DNA of 47,518 bases from positions 1 to 47,518 of the forward strand of contig CAZVVN010000018.1 in NCBI GenBank assembly GCA_964630665.1, given 5' to 3'. Numbering within the stretch: position 1 is the first letter of the stretch; every line of letters starts with the position of its first letter. The position numbers and the translations under genes were made by a program. Below, one piece after another: positions 1-7,524 of the stretch. The DNA is from UBA9619 sp964630665. Its GTDB lineage: Bacteria; Pseudomonadota; Gammaproteobacteria; Arenicellales; UBA868. The notes under the pieces are model-generated. The model ran no database searches, was not told where the DNA came from, and worked only from the letters and a program-made list of their open reading frames with translations.

Positions 1-998
1 TTACCTTCGACAGGCATGTTGAGGGCAAATCGAATCAACTGGCCCGAGCCGCGGCACAACAAGTCGGTGAAAACCCAGGTCTTGCTTACAACCCTTTGTT
101 TCTTTACGGCGGTGTGGGGTTAGGTAAAACCCATCTGATGCAGGCCGCCGGCAACCTGACCACTCAACGAAAACGTGACGCTAAAGTTGTTTACGTTCAC
201 TCGGAACGCTTCGTCGCGGATATGGTTAAGGCGCTGCAGCATAACGCCATTAACGAATTCAAGCGCTACTACAGATCGCTGGATGCTCTGCTGATCGATG
301 ACATACAGTTCTTTTCTGGTAAGGAACACTCCCAAGAGGAATTCTTCCATACTTTCAATACGTTATTGGAGGGCCAACGACAGGTCGTCATCACCAGTGA
401 TCGCTTCCCAAGAGAAATCTCGGGCGTTCAGGAGAGACTGATTTCGCGTTTTGGCAGTGGTTTAACCGTGCCCATCGACCCGCCGGAATTGGAGACCCGG
501 GTCGCGATCCTCAAAAACAAGGCCGGGCAGAAGGGTGTTACTTTGCCTGAGGACGTCTGCTTTTTTATCGCTCAGCAAATCCGGTCCAACGTGCGGGAAC
601 TCGAGGGAGCGTTGCACCGGATTGTGGCCAGTGCCAGCTTTACCGGCAGGACCATAGATTTAGATCTAACCCGGGAAGCTCTGCGTGACCTGTTGGTTTT
701 CCAGGAAAGGCAGGTCACGATCCAAAATATCCAAAAAGTGGTTGCCGAGTATTTTAAAATGCGGGTGTCAGACCTCCACTCTAAACGGAGAAACCGGCAG
801 ATTACTCGGCCGCGGCAGATCGCTATGGCTTTGGCTAAAGATCTCACCAGAATGAGCCTGCCCGAGATCGGCGACGCCTTTGGGGGCCGCGACCACACGA
901 CGGTTCTGCACGCCCAGCGCAAGATCGTCGAGTTGCTCAAAACTGACCCTAAAATCAACGAGGATTACCAGAATCTACACCGACTATTGAGTGGATAA
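1..998 (+). CDS. dnaA: Chromosomal replication initiator DnaA (5'-truncated by window)
   Basis: The reading frame is open from base 3 to the TAA at 996-998, giving 331 residues. It begins at the conserved TFD..VEGKSNQLA segment at the start of the AAA+ domain, so roughly the N-terminal 120 residues lie outside the window. Visible motifs are Walker A GGVGLGKTH, Walker B LLIDDIQFF, the arginine-finger region (QERLISRFGSGL) and the C-terminal DNA-binding signature GGRDHTTVLHAQ. DnaA binds 9-bp boxes at oriC and opens the origin. A TTG at 96 lies inside the AAA+ domain and is not the true start. The gene is followed by dnaN, the usual order. Confidence 0.98.
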   Translation, partial: TFDRHVEGKSNQLARAAAQQVGENPGLAYNPLFLYGGVGLGKTHLMQAAGNLTTQRKRDAKVVYVHSERFVADMVKALQHNAINEFKRYYRSLDALLIDDIQFFSGKEHSQEEFFHTFNTLLEGQRQVVITSDRFPREISGVQERLISRFGSGLTVPIDPPELETRVAILKNKAGQKGVTLPEDVCFFIAQQIRSNVRELEGALHRIVASASFTGRTIDLDLTREALRDLLVFQERQVTIQNIQKVVAEYFKMRVSDLHSKRRNRQITRPRQIAMALAKDLTRMSLPEIGDAFGGRDHTTVLHAQRKIVELLKTDPKINEDYQNLHRLLSG

Positions 999-1195
999 GA
1001 TGTGGGTAATTTGTCGACAAACCGCGTGTTTTCCACATGGCTTTCCTCCACCGGTTCTCGTACACCGTGACTACCCACATTCAAACCACACCTTTACTCA
1101 CAAGTTAATATTTCGTTAACTTACTGTAATAAAAGATATATTTTCCTATAACCGAGTTATCAACCACTCTTATTATCTTAATTACCTGATTACTT
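990..1195. other. Candidate oriC in the dnaA-dnaN spacer
   Basis: This non-coding spacer between dnaA and dnaN has DnaA-box-like nonamers followed by a very AT-rich stretch. TTTTCCACA at 1029-1037 (+) fits the TTWTNCACA consensus. TTACCCACA at 1001-1009 (-) and TTATCCACT at 990-998 (-, in the last codons of dnaA) each have one mismatch. The part from about 1100 to 1195 is AT-rich and contains the inverted repeat AAGTTAA-N7-TTAACTT (1102-1122), so it could be an unwinding element. The same region must also hold any dnaN promoter. Origin function is inferred from position and motifs only. Confidence 0.55.
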
Positions 1196-2296
1196 ATGAA
1201 ATTATTAATAGAACGAGATCAACTTTTGAATCTTTTGACTGCGGTAACCAGCGTGGTCGAACGGCGCCAGACGTTACCCATATTGGCCAATGTGCTGATA
1301 TTGCTTGAGTCGAACACCCTGACACTGGTGGGTACCGACCTGGAAGTCGAAGCGAGCATAGAGGCCGAAGCACTGAAAGGCGCTGATGGCCAGTGTACGG
1401 TTGCAGCTCGGAAATTACTGGATATCTGTAGAGCATTACCAGAACAAGCAACCGTAGAACTGGAGACGGTAGACAGCCGTTTGAAAATCCGCTCGGGCCG
1501 CAGCAGATTCAGCCTGCAGACACTAGCCGCTGCGGATTTTCCCCGTCTGGAAACGGACAACTGGGAAGAACGAGTTCAACTTGAGCAACCGGTGCTCCGG
1601 GCGTTGTTTGAGAAAACTGCTTTCTCAATGGCACAGCAGGACGTGCGCTATTTTCTGAATGGTGTCTTGCTGGAACTGGACGGTACCACCCTAGTAGCGG
1701 TCGCCACGGACGGGCACCGGCTCGCGAGGAGCCGGGCGGTTTTACCTGCTCCTGCGGGAGAACACCGCCAGGCGATTATTCCCCGCAAGGCGGTGCTCGA
1801 ACTCAGCCGTTTCCTCGGTGACGGTGGCGATGAGATCACGATTGAACTTAACGCTAATCATGCTCGATTCAGTCGCCCAGGTGCGGTGTTGACGACCAAA
1901 CTGATCGACGGAAAGTTCCCCGACTACAAGGCTGTCATGGCACAAGTGTTGTCTCAGAAAATGGTCGCGGACCGGACCCTGCTGCATGAGGTGTTAGCCC
2001 GGACGTCAGTTTTAACCAATGAGAAATACCGAGGAGTTCGGTTAGACCTGTCCAAAGGGTCGTTGAAAGTGTCTGCGCACAACCCGGATCAGGAAGAGGC
2101 GAGCGACGAGATCGCGGTCGAATACGGGGGTGAGAATCTCGAGATCGGCTTTAACGTCACCTACCTTATGGATGCCTTGCGAGCGATGCCGACAGAGCAG
2201 ATCGAAGCCGAACTGGAGGACGTCAATAGCGGTTGTATGCTTCATGTCCCCGGTGACGAAGACACGCTCTACCTCATTATGCCGATGCGCCTGTAG
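1196..2296 (+). CDS. dnaN: DNA polymerase III beta subunit (sliding clamp)
   Basis: 366 residues, the usual length for the beta clamp. It opens MKLLIERDQLLNLLTAV, has TDLEVE and ATDGHRLA segments in the expected places, and ends in the conserved YLIMPMRL, whose E. coli counterpart forms part of the clamp-binding pocket. The protein is a ring-shaped dimer that tethers polymerase III to DNA. The ATG at 1196 follows the putative origin directly. The next gene downstream is gyrB, not recF, separated by a 193-bp non-coding spacer. Confidence 0.98.
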   Translation: MKLLIERDQLLNLLTAVTSVVERRQTLPILANVLILLESNTLTLVGTDLEVEASIEAEALKGADGQCTVAARKLLDICRALPEQATVELETVDSRLKIRSGRSRFSLQTLAAADFPRLETDNWEERVQLEQPVLRALFEKTAFSMAQQDVRYFLNGVLLELDGTTLVAVATDGHRLARSRAVLPAPAGEHRQAIIPRKAVLELSRFLGDGGDEITIELNANHARFSRPGAVLTTKLIDGKFPDYKAVMAQVLSQKMVADRTLLHEVLARTSVLTNEKYRGVRLDLSKGSLKVSAHNPDQEEASDEIAVEYGGENLEIGFNVTYLMDALRAMPTEQIEAELEDVNSGCMLHVPGDEDTLYLIMPMRL

Positions 2297-2339
2297 GGCC
2301 ACTGCTAAAGTGCCCTAGAACCTCGTTCTCCCACTTGTT

Positions 2340-2355
2340 TGTTTCACGTGAAACC
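2340..2355. other. parS-like ParB-binding site, copy 1
   Basis: TGTTTCACGTGAAACC matches the bacterial parS palindrome TGTTTCACGTGAAACA at 15 of 16 positions, the last base differing. It lies 44 bp after the dnaN stop. ParB binds such sites near the origin, spreads on DNA and helps chromosome segregation and SMC loading. No parA or parB is in this window. The second copy is 45 bp downstream. Confidence 0.85.
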
Positions 2356-2384
2356 GGGCTCGCCTGGTGTCACGAAAAGTATGG

Positions 2385-2400
2385 CGTTTCACGTGAAACA
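2385..2400. other. parS-like ParB-binding site, copy 2
   Basis: CGTTTCACGTGAAACA matches the parS consensus at 15 of 16 positions, the first base differing. Both copies share the perfect 14-bp core GTTTCACGTGAAAC, which is most unlikely to occur twice in 60 bp by chance. The site lies about 60 bp upstream of the gyrB -10 element, so ParB occupancy could affect gyrB transcription; that is inference. Confidence 0.85.
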
Positions 2401-2455
2401 AACGAGATAAAAGCCCTAAAAACAAGCTTTTTTCAGCGAAAACACCGTCCAGAAA

Positions 2456-2464
2456 TGGTATAAT
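2456..2464 (+). promoter_or_regulatory. Extended -10 promoter of gyrB
   Basis: TGGTATAAT has a perfect TATAAT hexamer (2459-2464) and a TG one base upstream, an extended -10 element. No good -35 hexamer is found at 16-18 bp. Transcription would start near 2471, about 20 nt before the gyrB ATG, with AGGA (2479-2482) as ribosome site. Its position just after the parS pair gives gyrB its own promoter, independent of dnaN. Confidence 0.6.
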
Positions 2465-2489
2465 CAGAAGCCCGTTACCAGGAACTATT

Positions 2490-4913
2490 ATGACCAACAA
2501 AATCGTTTATGACGAGAGCAGTATCAAGGTGCTCAAAGGGCTTGAGGCGGTCAGAAAACGCCCTGGGATGTATATCGGTGACACAGACGACGGAACCGGT
2601 TTACACCATATGGTGTTTGAGGCTGTGGACAATGCCGTAGACGAGGCGTTGGCGGGGTATTGCAAGGAAATCACCGTCACAGTGCATGCCGATGAAAGTG
2701 TCTCTGTCACTGACGATGGCCGGGGCATTCCTACCGGAATGCTCGAGGCGGAGGGTCGTTCAGCTGCCGAGGTCATCATGACGCAACTGCACGCGGGCGG
2801 TAAGTTTGACCAGAATTCCTACAAGGTCTCAGGCGGTCTGCATGGAGTCGGTGTGTCGGTGGTGAACGCGCTATCGGCGAACCTGCGGCTGGTGATCCAT
2901 CGGGAAGGCGCCACCTACCGCCAGGAATACCAGGCCGGTGTGCCGACTGGACCGCTCAAGGTGGTCGCCAAGACGAACCGGACGGGTACAGAGGTGCATT
3001 TTCGACCGGATCCCAAGGTCTTTTCAGACCCCATACTGCACCACGATATCCTCGCTAAACGACTGCGGGAACTGTCCTTTCTGAATTCGGGTGTGAGAAA
3101 TCGGTTGATAGACGAACGGACCGAAAGTGAAGATATTTTTGAATATAAAGGCGGAATCAAGGCTTTTGTTGCACACCTGGGCAGCAAGAAAAACAAGCTG
3201 CACCCGACAGTTTTCACCATGCTGGCTGCCCGGGACAATGTGGAGATAGAGCTGGCGCTGCAGTGGAACGACTCCTACCAGGAAACGGTGTTCTGCTATA
3301 CCAACAATATTTCCCAGCGGGATGGTGGTACCCATCTGGAGGGCCTGCGCGCCGCAATGACCCGGACGTTGAGCCGTTACATGGAGGATACCGGATTCAC
3401 CAAGCGCGCCAGAGTCGACTTAAAAGGAGAAGATTGTCGGGAGGGGCTGACAGCGGTGTTGTCTGTCAAGGTTGTGGATCCAAAGTTTTCATCCCAAACC
3501 AAGGATAAGTTGGTGTCCTCAAATGTCCGCGGCCCGGTCGAGTCACTGATCAGTGAACACCTGGGGGCTTTCCTGCTGGAGAACCCGGGCGAGGCCAAGG
3601 CCGTTCTCGAGAAAATTGCCGAGTCGGCCCGCGCCCGGGAGGCTGCGCGCCGAGCTCGGGAAATGACCCGGCGAAAGAACGCGTTGGACATGGGAGGATT
3701 ACCCGGTAAGTTGGCAGATTGCCAGGAGACCAATCCGGCATTGTGCGAGATTTACCTGGTGGAGGGTGATTCAGCAGGAGGATCGGCCAAACAGGCCCGG
3801 GATCGTCGTTATCAGGCGATTCTACCTTTAAAGGGTAAGATTCTTAATGTCGAGAAGGCACGGTTCGACCGAATGCTGGCCTCGGACGAGGTTGCCACCC
3901 TGATTACGGCGCTGGGGACAGGGATCGGCAAAGATGATTTTGACGTGGGCAAACTAAGATATCACCGAGTCATCATTATGACCGATGCTGATGTGGACGG
4001 CTCCCACATAAGAACATTGTTGCTCACTTTTTTCTACCGCCAGATGCCGGAGTTGTTGGAAAAAGGTCACGTCTATATCGCCCAGCCACCGCTTTACAAA
4101 GTGACGACCCGGAAAAAAGAGACCTATCTCAAAGACGATGACGAAATGCAGCAATACCTCCTAGGTATGGCGCTGGAAGGCTCGTCAATTAAGCGCAATG
4201 GCAACTCGTCACCGCCACTGGCGGATAAGGCACTGAGGGCACTGACCACAGATCTTTTTACGATCCGCTCGGCAGTGCATCGCCTGTCCCGGCGCTACCA
4301 AACGGAGGTCCTCTGGGCGCTGGCGGAGTTGAACAGATTTGCCCAAGAAGGAGAGCCCTCGGTAGCGGAAAGTGGAGATTTTACGCTGGCTCTGATTGAC
4401 AGACTGACCGCAGCGACGGGCCAGGGTGGGGCGCGCTATTCAGCAAAAATTGAAGATCTCGACCCGGCCGGGAGCTGGTCGCTGGTCGTCGAGTGTGAAC
4501 ATCACGGCCAATATCGCCGAACGCGGCTTGGCGCAGATTTCTTCGAGTCAAGCGAGTACCTCTCGTTGGTGTCGCTTGGCCAGCGCTTAAGAGAGGAGGT
4601 GGGGTCTCAACCAACGGTGCAGCGGGGGGAAAGGCACCAAGAGGTTTCGAACTTCGCCGGTGCGGTGGACTGGCTGATGGCGGAAGCCCGGCGCGGATTA
4701 ACGGTGCAGCGCTACAAAGGGCTTGGAGAAATGAATGCGGAACAGTTGTGGGAAACCACGATGGACGTTAGTCGCCGACGGCTGTCGAAAGTCCATATAG
4801 AAGACACTGTTAGCGCCGACGAGGTGTTCACAGTCCTGATGGGTGATGAGGTCGAGCCCAGGCGAGCATTCATCGAACGCAATGCGTTTTCTGTTTCACA
4901 CCTAGATATATAA
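2490..4913 (+). CDS. gyrB: DNA gyrase subunit B
   Basis: 807 residues, close to E. coli GyrB (804), so it carries the extra Toprim insertion usual in gammaproteobacteria. The GHKL ATPase shows FEAVDNAVDEALAG (catalytic Glu and Mg-binding Asn), DDGRGIP, GLHGVGVSVVNALS and the QTK loop SSQTKDKL. The Toprim domain has EGDSAGGSAKQARDR and PLKGKILNVEKAR (the quinolone-resistance region) and DADVDGSHIRTLLLTF. The C-terminus has QRYKGLGEMN. GyrB supplies ATP to GyrA to introduce negative supercoils. The gene converges on apaG with only 17 bp between stops and no hairpin terminator visible. Confidence 0.98.
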   Translation: MTNKIVYDESSIKVLKGLEAVRKRPGMYIGDTDDGTGLHHMVFEAVDNAVDEALAGYCKEITVTVHADESVSVTDDGRGIPTGMLEAEGRSAAEVIMTQLHAGGKFDQNSYKVSGGLHGVGVSVVNALSANLRLVIHREGATYRQEYQAGVPTGPLKVVAKTNRTGTEVHFRPDPKVFSDPILHHDILAKRLRELSFLNSGVRNRLIDERTESEDIFEYKGGIKAFVAHLGSKKNKLHPTVFTMLAARDNVEIELALQWNDSYQETVFCYTNNISQRDGGTHLEGLRAAMTRTLSRYMEDTGFTKRARVDLKGEDCREGLTAVLSVKVVDPKFSSQTKDKLVSSNVRGPVESLISEHLGAFLLENPGEAKAVLEKIAESARAREAARRAREMTRRKNALDMGGLPGKLADCQETNPALCEIYLVEGDSAGGSAKQARDRRYQAILPLKGKILNVEKARFDRMLASDEVATLITALGTGIGKDDFDVGKLRYHRVIIMTDADVDGSHIRTLLLTFFYRQMPELLEKGHVYIAQPPLYKVTTRKKETYLKDDDEMQQYLLGMALEGSSIKRNGNSSPPLADKALRALTTDLFTIRSAVHRLSRRYQTEVLWALAELNRFAQEGEPSVAESGDFTLALIDRLTAATGQGGARYSAKIEDLDPAGSWSLVVECEHHGQYRRTRLGADFFESSEYLSLVSLGQRLREEVGSQPTVQRGERHQEVSNFAGAVDWLMAEARRGLTVQRYKGLGEMNAEQLWETTMDVSRRRLSKVHIEDTVSADEVFTVLMGDEVEPRRAFIERNAFSVSHLDI

Positions 4914-4930
4914 ATAAAAACAACTAGTTA

Positions 4931-5308
4931 TCAATGTAATGTGCGTGGAGCAGAGAGTACGAAACGGGGAATGGTGGCGTCGAATTCCCGGCCATCTTCA
5001 GCAACCATCTGATAGGTGCCGTGCATGGTGCCGACCGGTGTTTCGATGACCGCACCAGAGGTGTAACGAAACCCCTCGCCTGGTTTCAATATCGGTTGTT
5101 CACCGACGACCCCCTCTCCTTCGACCTCTTCGGTACGGTCTTCGGCGTCAGTGATGTACCAGTGTCTTGAGATCAGTTGTGCTGTGACGGATCCGCGGTT
5201 GACCAGCGTGATGGTATACGCGAAGACAAATCGGTCTTCATCCGGCTCTGAGTGCTCGGCGACGTAGGTAGTCTCGACCTGGACATCGATGTCGTAGGGG
5301 TTTTCCAT
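4931..5308 (-). CDS. apaG: ApaG domain protein
   Basis: 125 residues, the full family length. It shows the ApaG beta-sandwich pattern: VQVETTYVAEHSEPDEDR, FAYTITLVNRGSVTAQLISRHWYITDA, VVGEQPILKPGEGFRYTSG and GTMHGTYQMV. The molecular role is unsettled. The family has been linked to metal tolerance and to Ap4A metabolism through its neighbourhood, and the fold resembles F-box C-terminal domains. It is the last gene of the minus-strand set and follows apaH by 17 bp, the conserved apaG-apaH pairing. Confidence 0.95.
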   Translation of the reverse strand: MENPYDIDVQVETTYVAEHSEPDEDRFVFAYTITLVNRGSVTAQLISRHWYITDAEDRTEEVEGEGVVGEQPILKPGEGFRYTSGAVIETPVGTMHGTYQMVAEDGREFDATIPRFVLSAPRTLH

Positions 5309-5325
5309 TTAGACCGGTTTTGTGT

Positions 5326-6144
5326 TCAGACTCGAGTGCAGTCTACCACCTCGAGGTTTCGGGTTTGCGCTTCGAGTTGCAGTGCTGCCAGCTGACCACC
5401 CCAGACGCAACCACCGTCAATGCAAATGACGTTGTGGTGCTGATGCACGCTGAGGTCGGACCAGTGGCCAAAGACGATGCGGTACGGAGCATCGCTGATA
5501 GCTGGCGTTTCGAACCAAGGATGCAGATGAATGGGCGAGTTGGCAATAGGGCCCTTTTGAGAGAAATCCAGACTGCCGTCACCCCGGCAAAAGCGCATGC
5601 GAGTAAAAGCATTGGTAATAAAACGCAACCGCTCCCAGTCCTTCAGGGACTCGTCCCAGCGGCAAGGCTCGTCGCCGTACATATTCTGTACAAAACTCAT
5701 CCAGCGACTGGAAGTCAGCACATTCTGTACTTCGAGGGCCAGAGCCAAGGCCTGGGACAGAGACCAGCCCGGAAAGAGGCCCGCATGGACCATGACCGTC
5801 TCCAAAGCTGGATCGTGGTGAATCAAGGGTCGCCGGCGAACTGAGTCGATTAGCTCATCACGGTCGTCAGCCCTGAGCAATTCCCCGAGCCTGTAATCGG
5901 GGCGGTCCGGCTGAAGCCCAGCAGCGATGGCAAGCAGGTGAAGGTCGTGATTACCCAGAATGGCTATTGCGCGGTCCTGAAGGCCTATGACCCGCCGTAG
6001 AACGCCAGCCGAATCGGGACCCCGGTTGACCAGATCACCGACAAACCACAGCACATCCCGGGTTGAATCGAACCGGATTTTTTCCAGTAATCGGTCGAGG
6101 CAGTCCAGGCAGCCCTGAACGTCACCTATGGCCCAGGTCGCCAC
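5326..6144 (-). CDS. apaH: Symmetrical bis(5'-nucleosyl)-tetraphosphatase
   Basis: 272 residues, family length. Metallophosphoesterase motifs appear in order: GDVQGC at residues 7-12, FVGDLVNRGPDS near 35, ILGNHDLH near 65, VMVHAGLF and FGHWSDL, together the di-metal ligands of the PPP-like fold. ApaH hydrolyses Ap4A to two ADP, clearing a stress-linked dinucleotide and removing Np4 caps from mRNA in E. coli. It lies between mlaA (36-bp gap) and apaG on the same strand. Confidence 0.96.
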   Translation of the reverse strand: MATWAIGDVQGCLDCLDRLLEKIRFDSTRDVLWFVGDLVNRGPDSAGVLRRVIGLQDRAIAILGNHDLHLLAIAAGLQPDRPDYRLGELLRADDRDELIDSVRRRPLIHHDPALETVMVHAGLFPGWSLSQALALALEVQNVLTSSRWMSFVQNMYGDEPCRWDESLKDWERLRFITNAFTRMRFCRGDGSLDFSQKGPIANSPIHLHPWFETPAISDAPYRIVFGHWSDLSVHQHHNVICIDGGCVWGGQLAALQLEAQTRNLEVVDCTRV

Positions 6145-6180
6145 GAGTCACGCTCGCCGAGCATCGCCCCAGGCGACGAT

Positions 6181-6963
6181 TCAGTCATTGAAGAGCGCCT
6201 TCTCTAGATCGAACATCTCAACCGGTTCCGGTGGCCGGCCCTCATAGATCTCGGCCTGCCGTTGCTGGCGGTAGGCCTCCCGGACAAACAGGTAGGGGTC
6301 GACCTGTAGCTGTAGAAGCCGATCGGTTTTGAGCAGGTTGGCCCGAATGTCAATTGCGCGCAGTGTGTAACGAAAGACCTGCTGCTGGGTGGAAGCATTG
6401 CTGGCCAGCGGGTCGGAATAGAAAAATTCCGGCAGGAGTCCAAAAGCGTCACGCGGTGTGCTCGGGCCGACCAGCGGTAGCACCAGATAAGGCCCCGAGG
6501 AGAGACCCCAGAGCGCCAGAGTCTGGCCATAGTCTTCCTGGTGGTATGGTCGGCCAAGGGGTGTCGCGACATCATATAAGCCGGCAATACCGAGGGTCGA
6601 GTTGATAGTAAAACGTTCAAAGTCCCCGACGGCCTGGGTAAAATTACCCTGTAACAGGTCGTTGATGATGGTCGTGGGCCCGCGTAGGTTGTCAAAGAAG
6701 TGGCCGACTGCGGTGCGCAGACCCAGGGGAAGGGCACGCTGATACACCTTGGCTACCGGGCGGGAAAAACCGCGGTCGACAACATCATTGAAGTCGAAAA
6801 TGGCACGATTCAAGGGTTCAAGTGGATCCACCAGTGAAAGAGCAGGGGGTGTTTCCGTTGCGTTGGGCACAGTGGCGCAGCCCAGAATCAGGGTAGCGAA
6901 GACTGTCGCTAGGGTCGCCCGGATCGACCGACCAGCCAACTGTATCGCAGGTCGCCGGGTCAT
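6181..6963 (-). CDS. mlaA: Outer-membrane lipid-asymmetry lipoprotein MlaA (VacJ)
   Basis: 260 residues. The N-terminus has arginines, a hydrophobic stretch and the lipobox LILGC, with Cys29 as the likely lipidated residue. The VacJ family pattern follows: DPLEPLNRAIFDFND, FFDNLRGPTTIINDLLQG, INSTLGIAGLYDVA and EDYGQTLALWG. MlaA sits in the outer membrane and removes mislocalised phospholipid from the outer leaflet to the Mla shuttle. The start ATG overlaps the stop of the upstream HTH gene (ATGA, 6960-6963), suggesting translational coupling. No other mla genes are in the window. Confidence 0.95.
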   Translation of the reverse strand: MTRRPAIQLAGRSIRATLATVFATLILGCATVPNATETPPALSLVDPLEPLNRAIFDFNDVVDRGFSRPVAKVYQRALPLGLRTAVGHFFDNLRGPTTIINDLLQGNFTQAVGDFERFTINSTLGIAGLYDVATPLGRPYHQEDYGQTLALWGLSSGPYLVLPLVGPSTPRDAFGLLPEFFYSDPLASNASTQQQVFRYTLRAIDIRANLLKTDRLLQLQVDPYLFVREAYRQQRQAEIYEGRPPEPVEMFDLEKALFND

Positions 6964-7385
6964 CCCGTCCCGCTCTTTAATGCTTGAACCACTTCGGCAA
7001 CGTAGCGAGCAGCCCGGACACCCAGTGTGTCTGGACTTTTGAGGCGCGGGGCGAGTAGCTGCCGAAGATCCTCCAGGTGGCGTTCCTGAGCCTCCAACCG
7101 AGCCCTCAGTGCGGCGTTCTCGGCGGCCATCTGGGGGGTGCTGTCCGTGGGATCGGGTATTTGAACGGGTTTCCAGGCAGATAATGCCGGGTCTTCTTTG
7201 GGGAACGTGCCACTGGGTTCACCAAACACCCTGATCAAATCTGATATATCAAATAGGCGGCGGCCTCTACCGGTGGTCGAGCTGGCCTGTATCGGTGTCA
7301 GTTCGCCCCGGTTGACTCGCCGGCGGATGGTGTTGGTAGCCACTCCAAAACGACGGCTCGCCTCGGTTATGGTCAGACGTGCCAA
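6960..7385 (-). CDS. Small MerR/excisionase-type helix-turn-helix protein
   Basis: 141 residues. The first 60 form a winged-HTH of the MerR/excisionase type: LTITEASRRFGVATNTIRRRVNRGELTP, then GRGRRLFDISDLIRVFG. A proline-rich linker follows, then a heptad-like coiled coil (about 85-110, ENAALRARLEAQERHLEDL) and an Arg/Ala-rich tail. I recognise no named family beyond the HTH. The layout resembles small plasmid or phage DNA-binding proteins in which a coiled coil dimerises the HTH. The four-base overlap with mlaA is unusual for a regulator and suggests it is co-expressed with mlaA-apaH-apaG. Confidence 0.75.
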   Translation of the reverse strand: MARLTITEASRRFGVATNTIRRRVNRGELTPIQASSTTGRGRRLFDISDLIRVFGEPSGTFPKEDPALSAWKPVQIPDPTDSTPQMAAENAALRARLEAQERHLEDLRQLLAPRLKSPDTLGVRAARYVAEVVQALKSGTG

Positions 7386-7524
7386 GGTTCAGCTGAAGCG
7401 TAGAAATGAACGTGCCATGTCATGCCAACGTCATGAATCAGAGTGACGCCTTGAGATGACAGTTATTGTAGCAGAGAGCCGGCCAATAAGCGGACGGCGT
7501 ACGGGTCAGCTTGGATTCGGTCAG

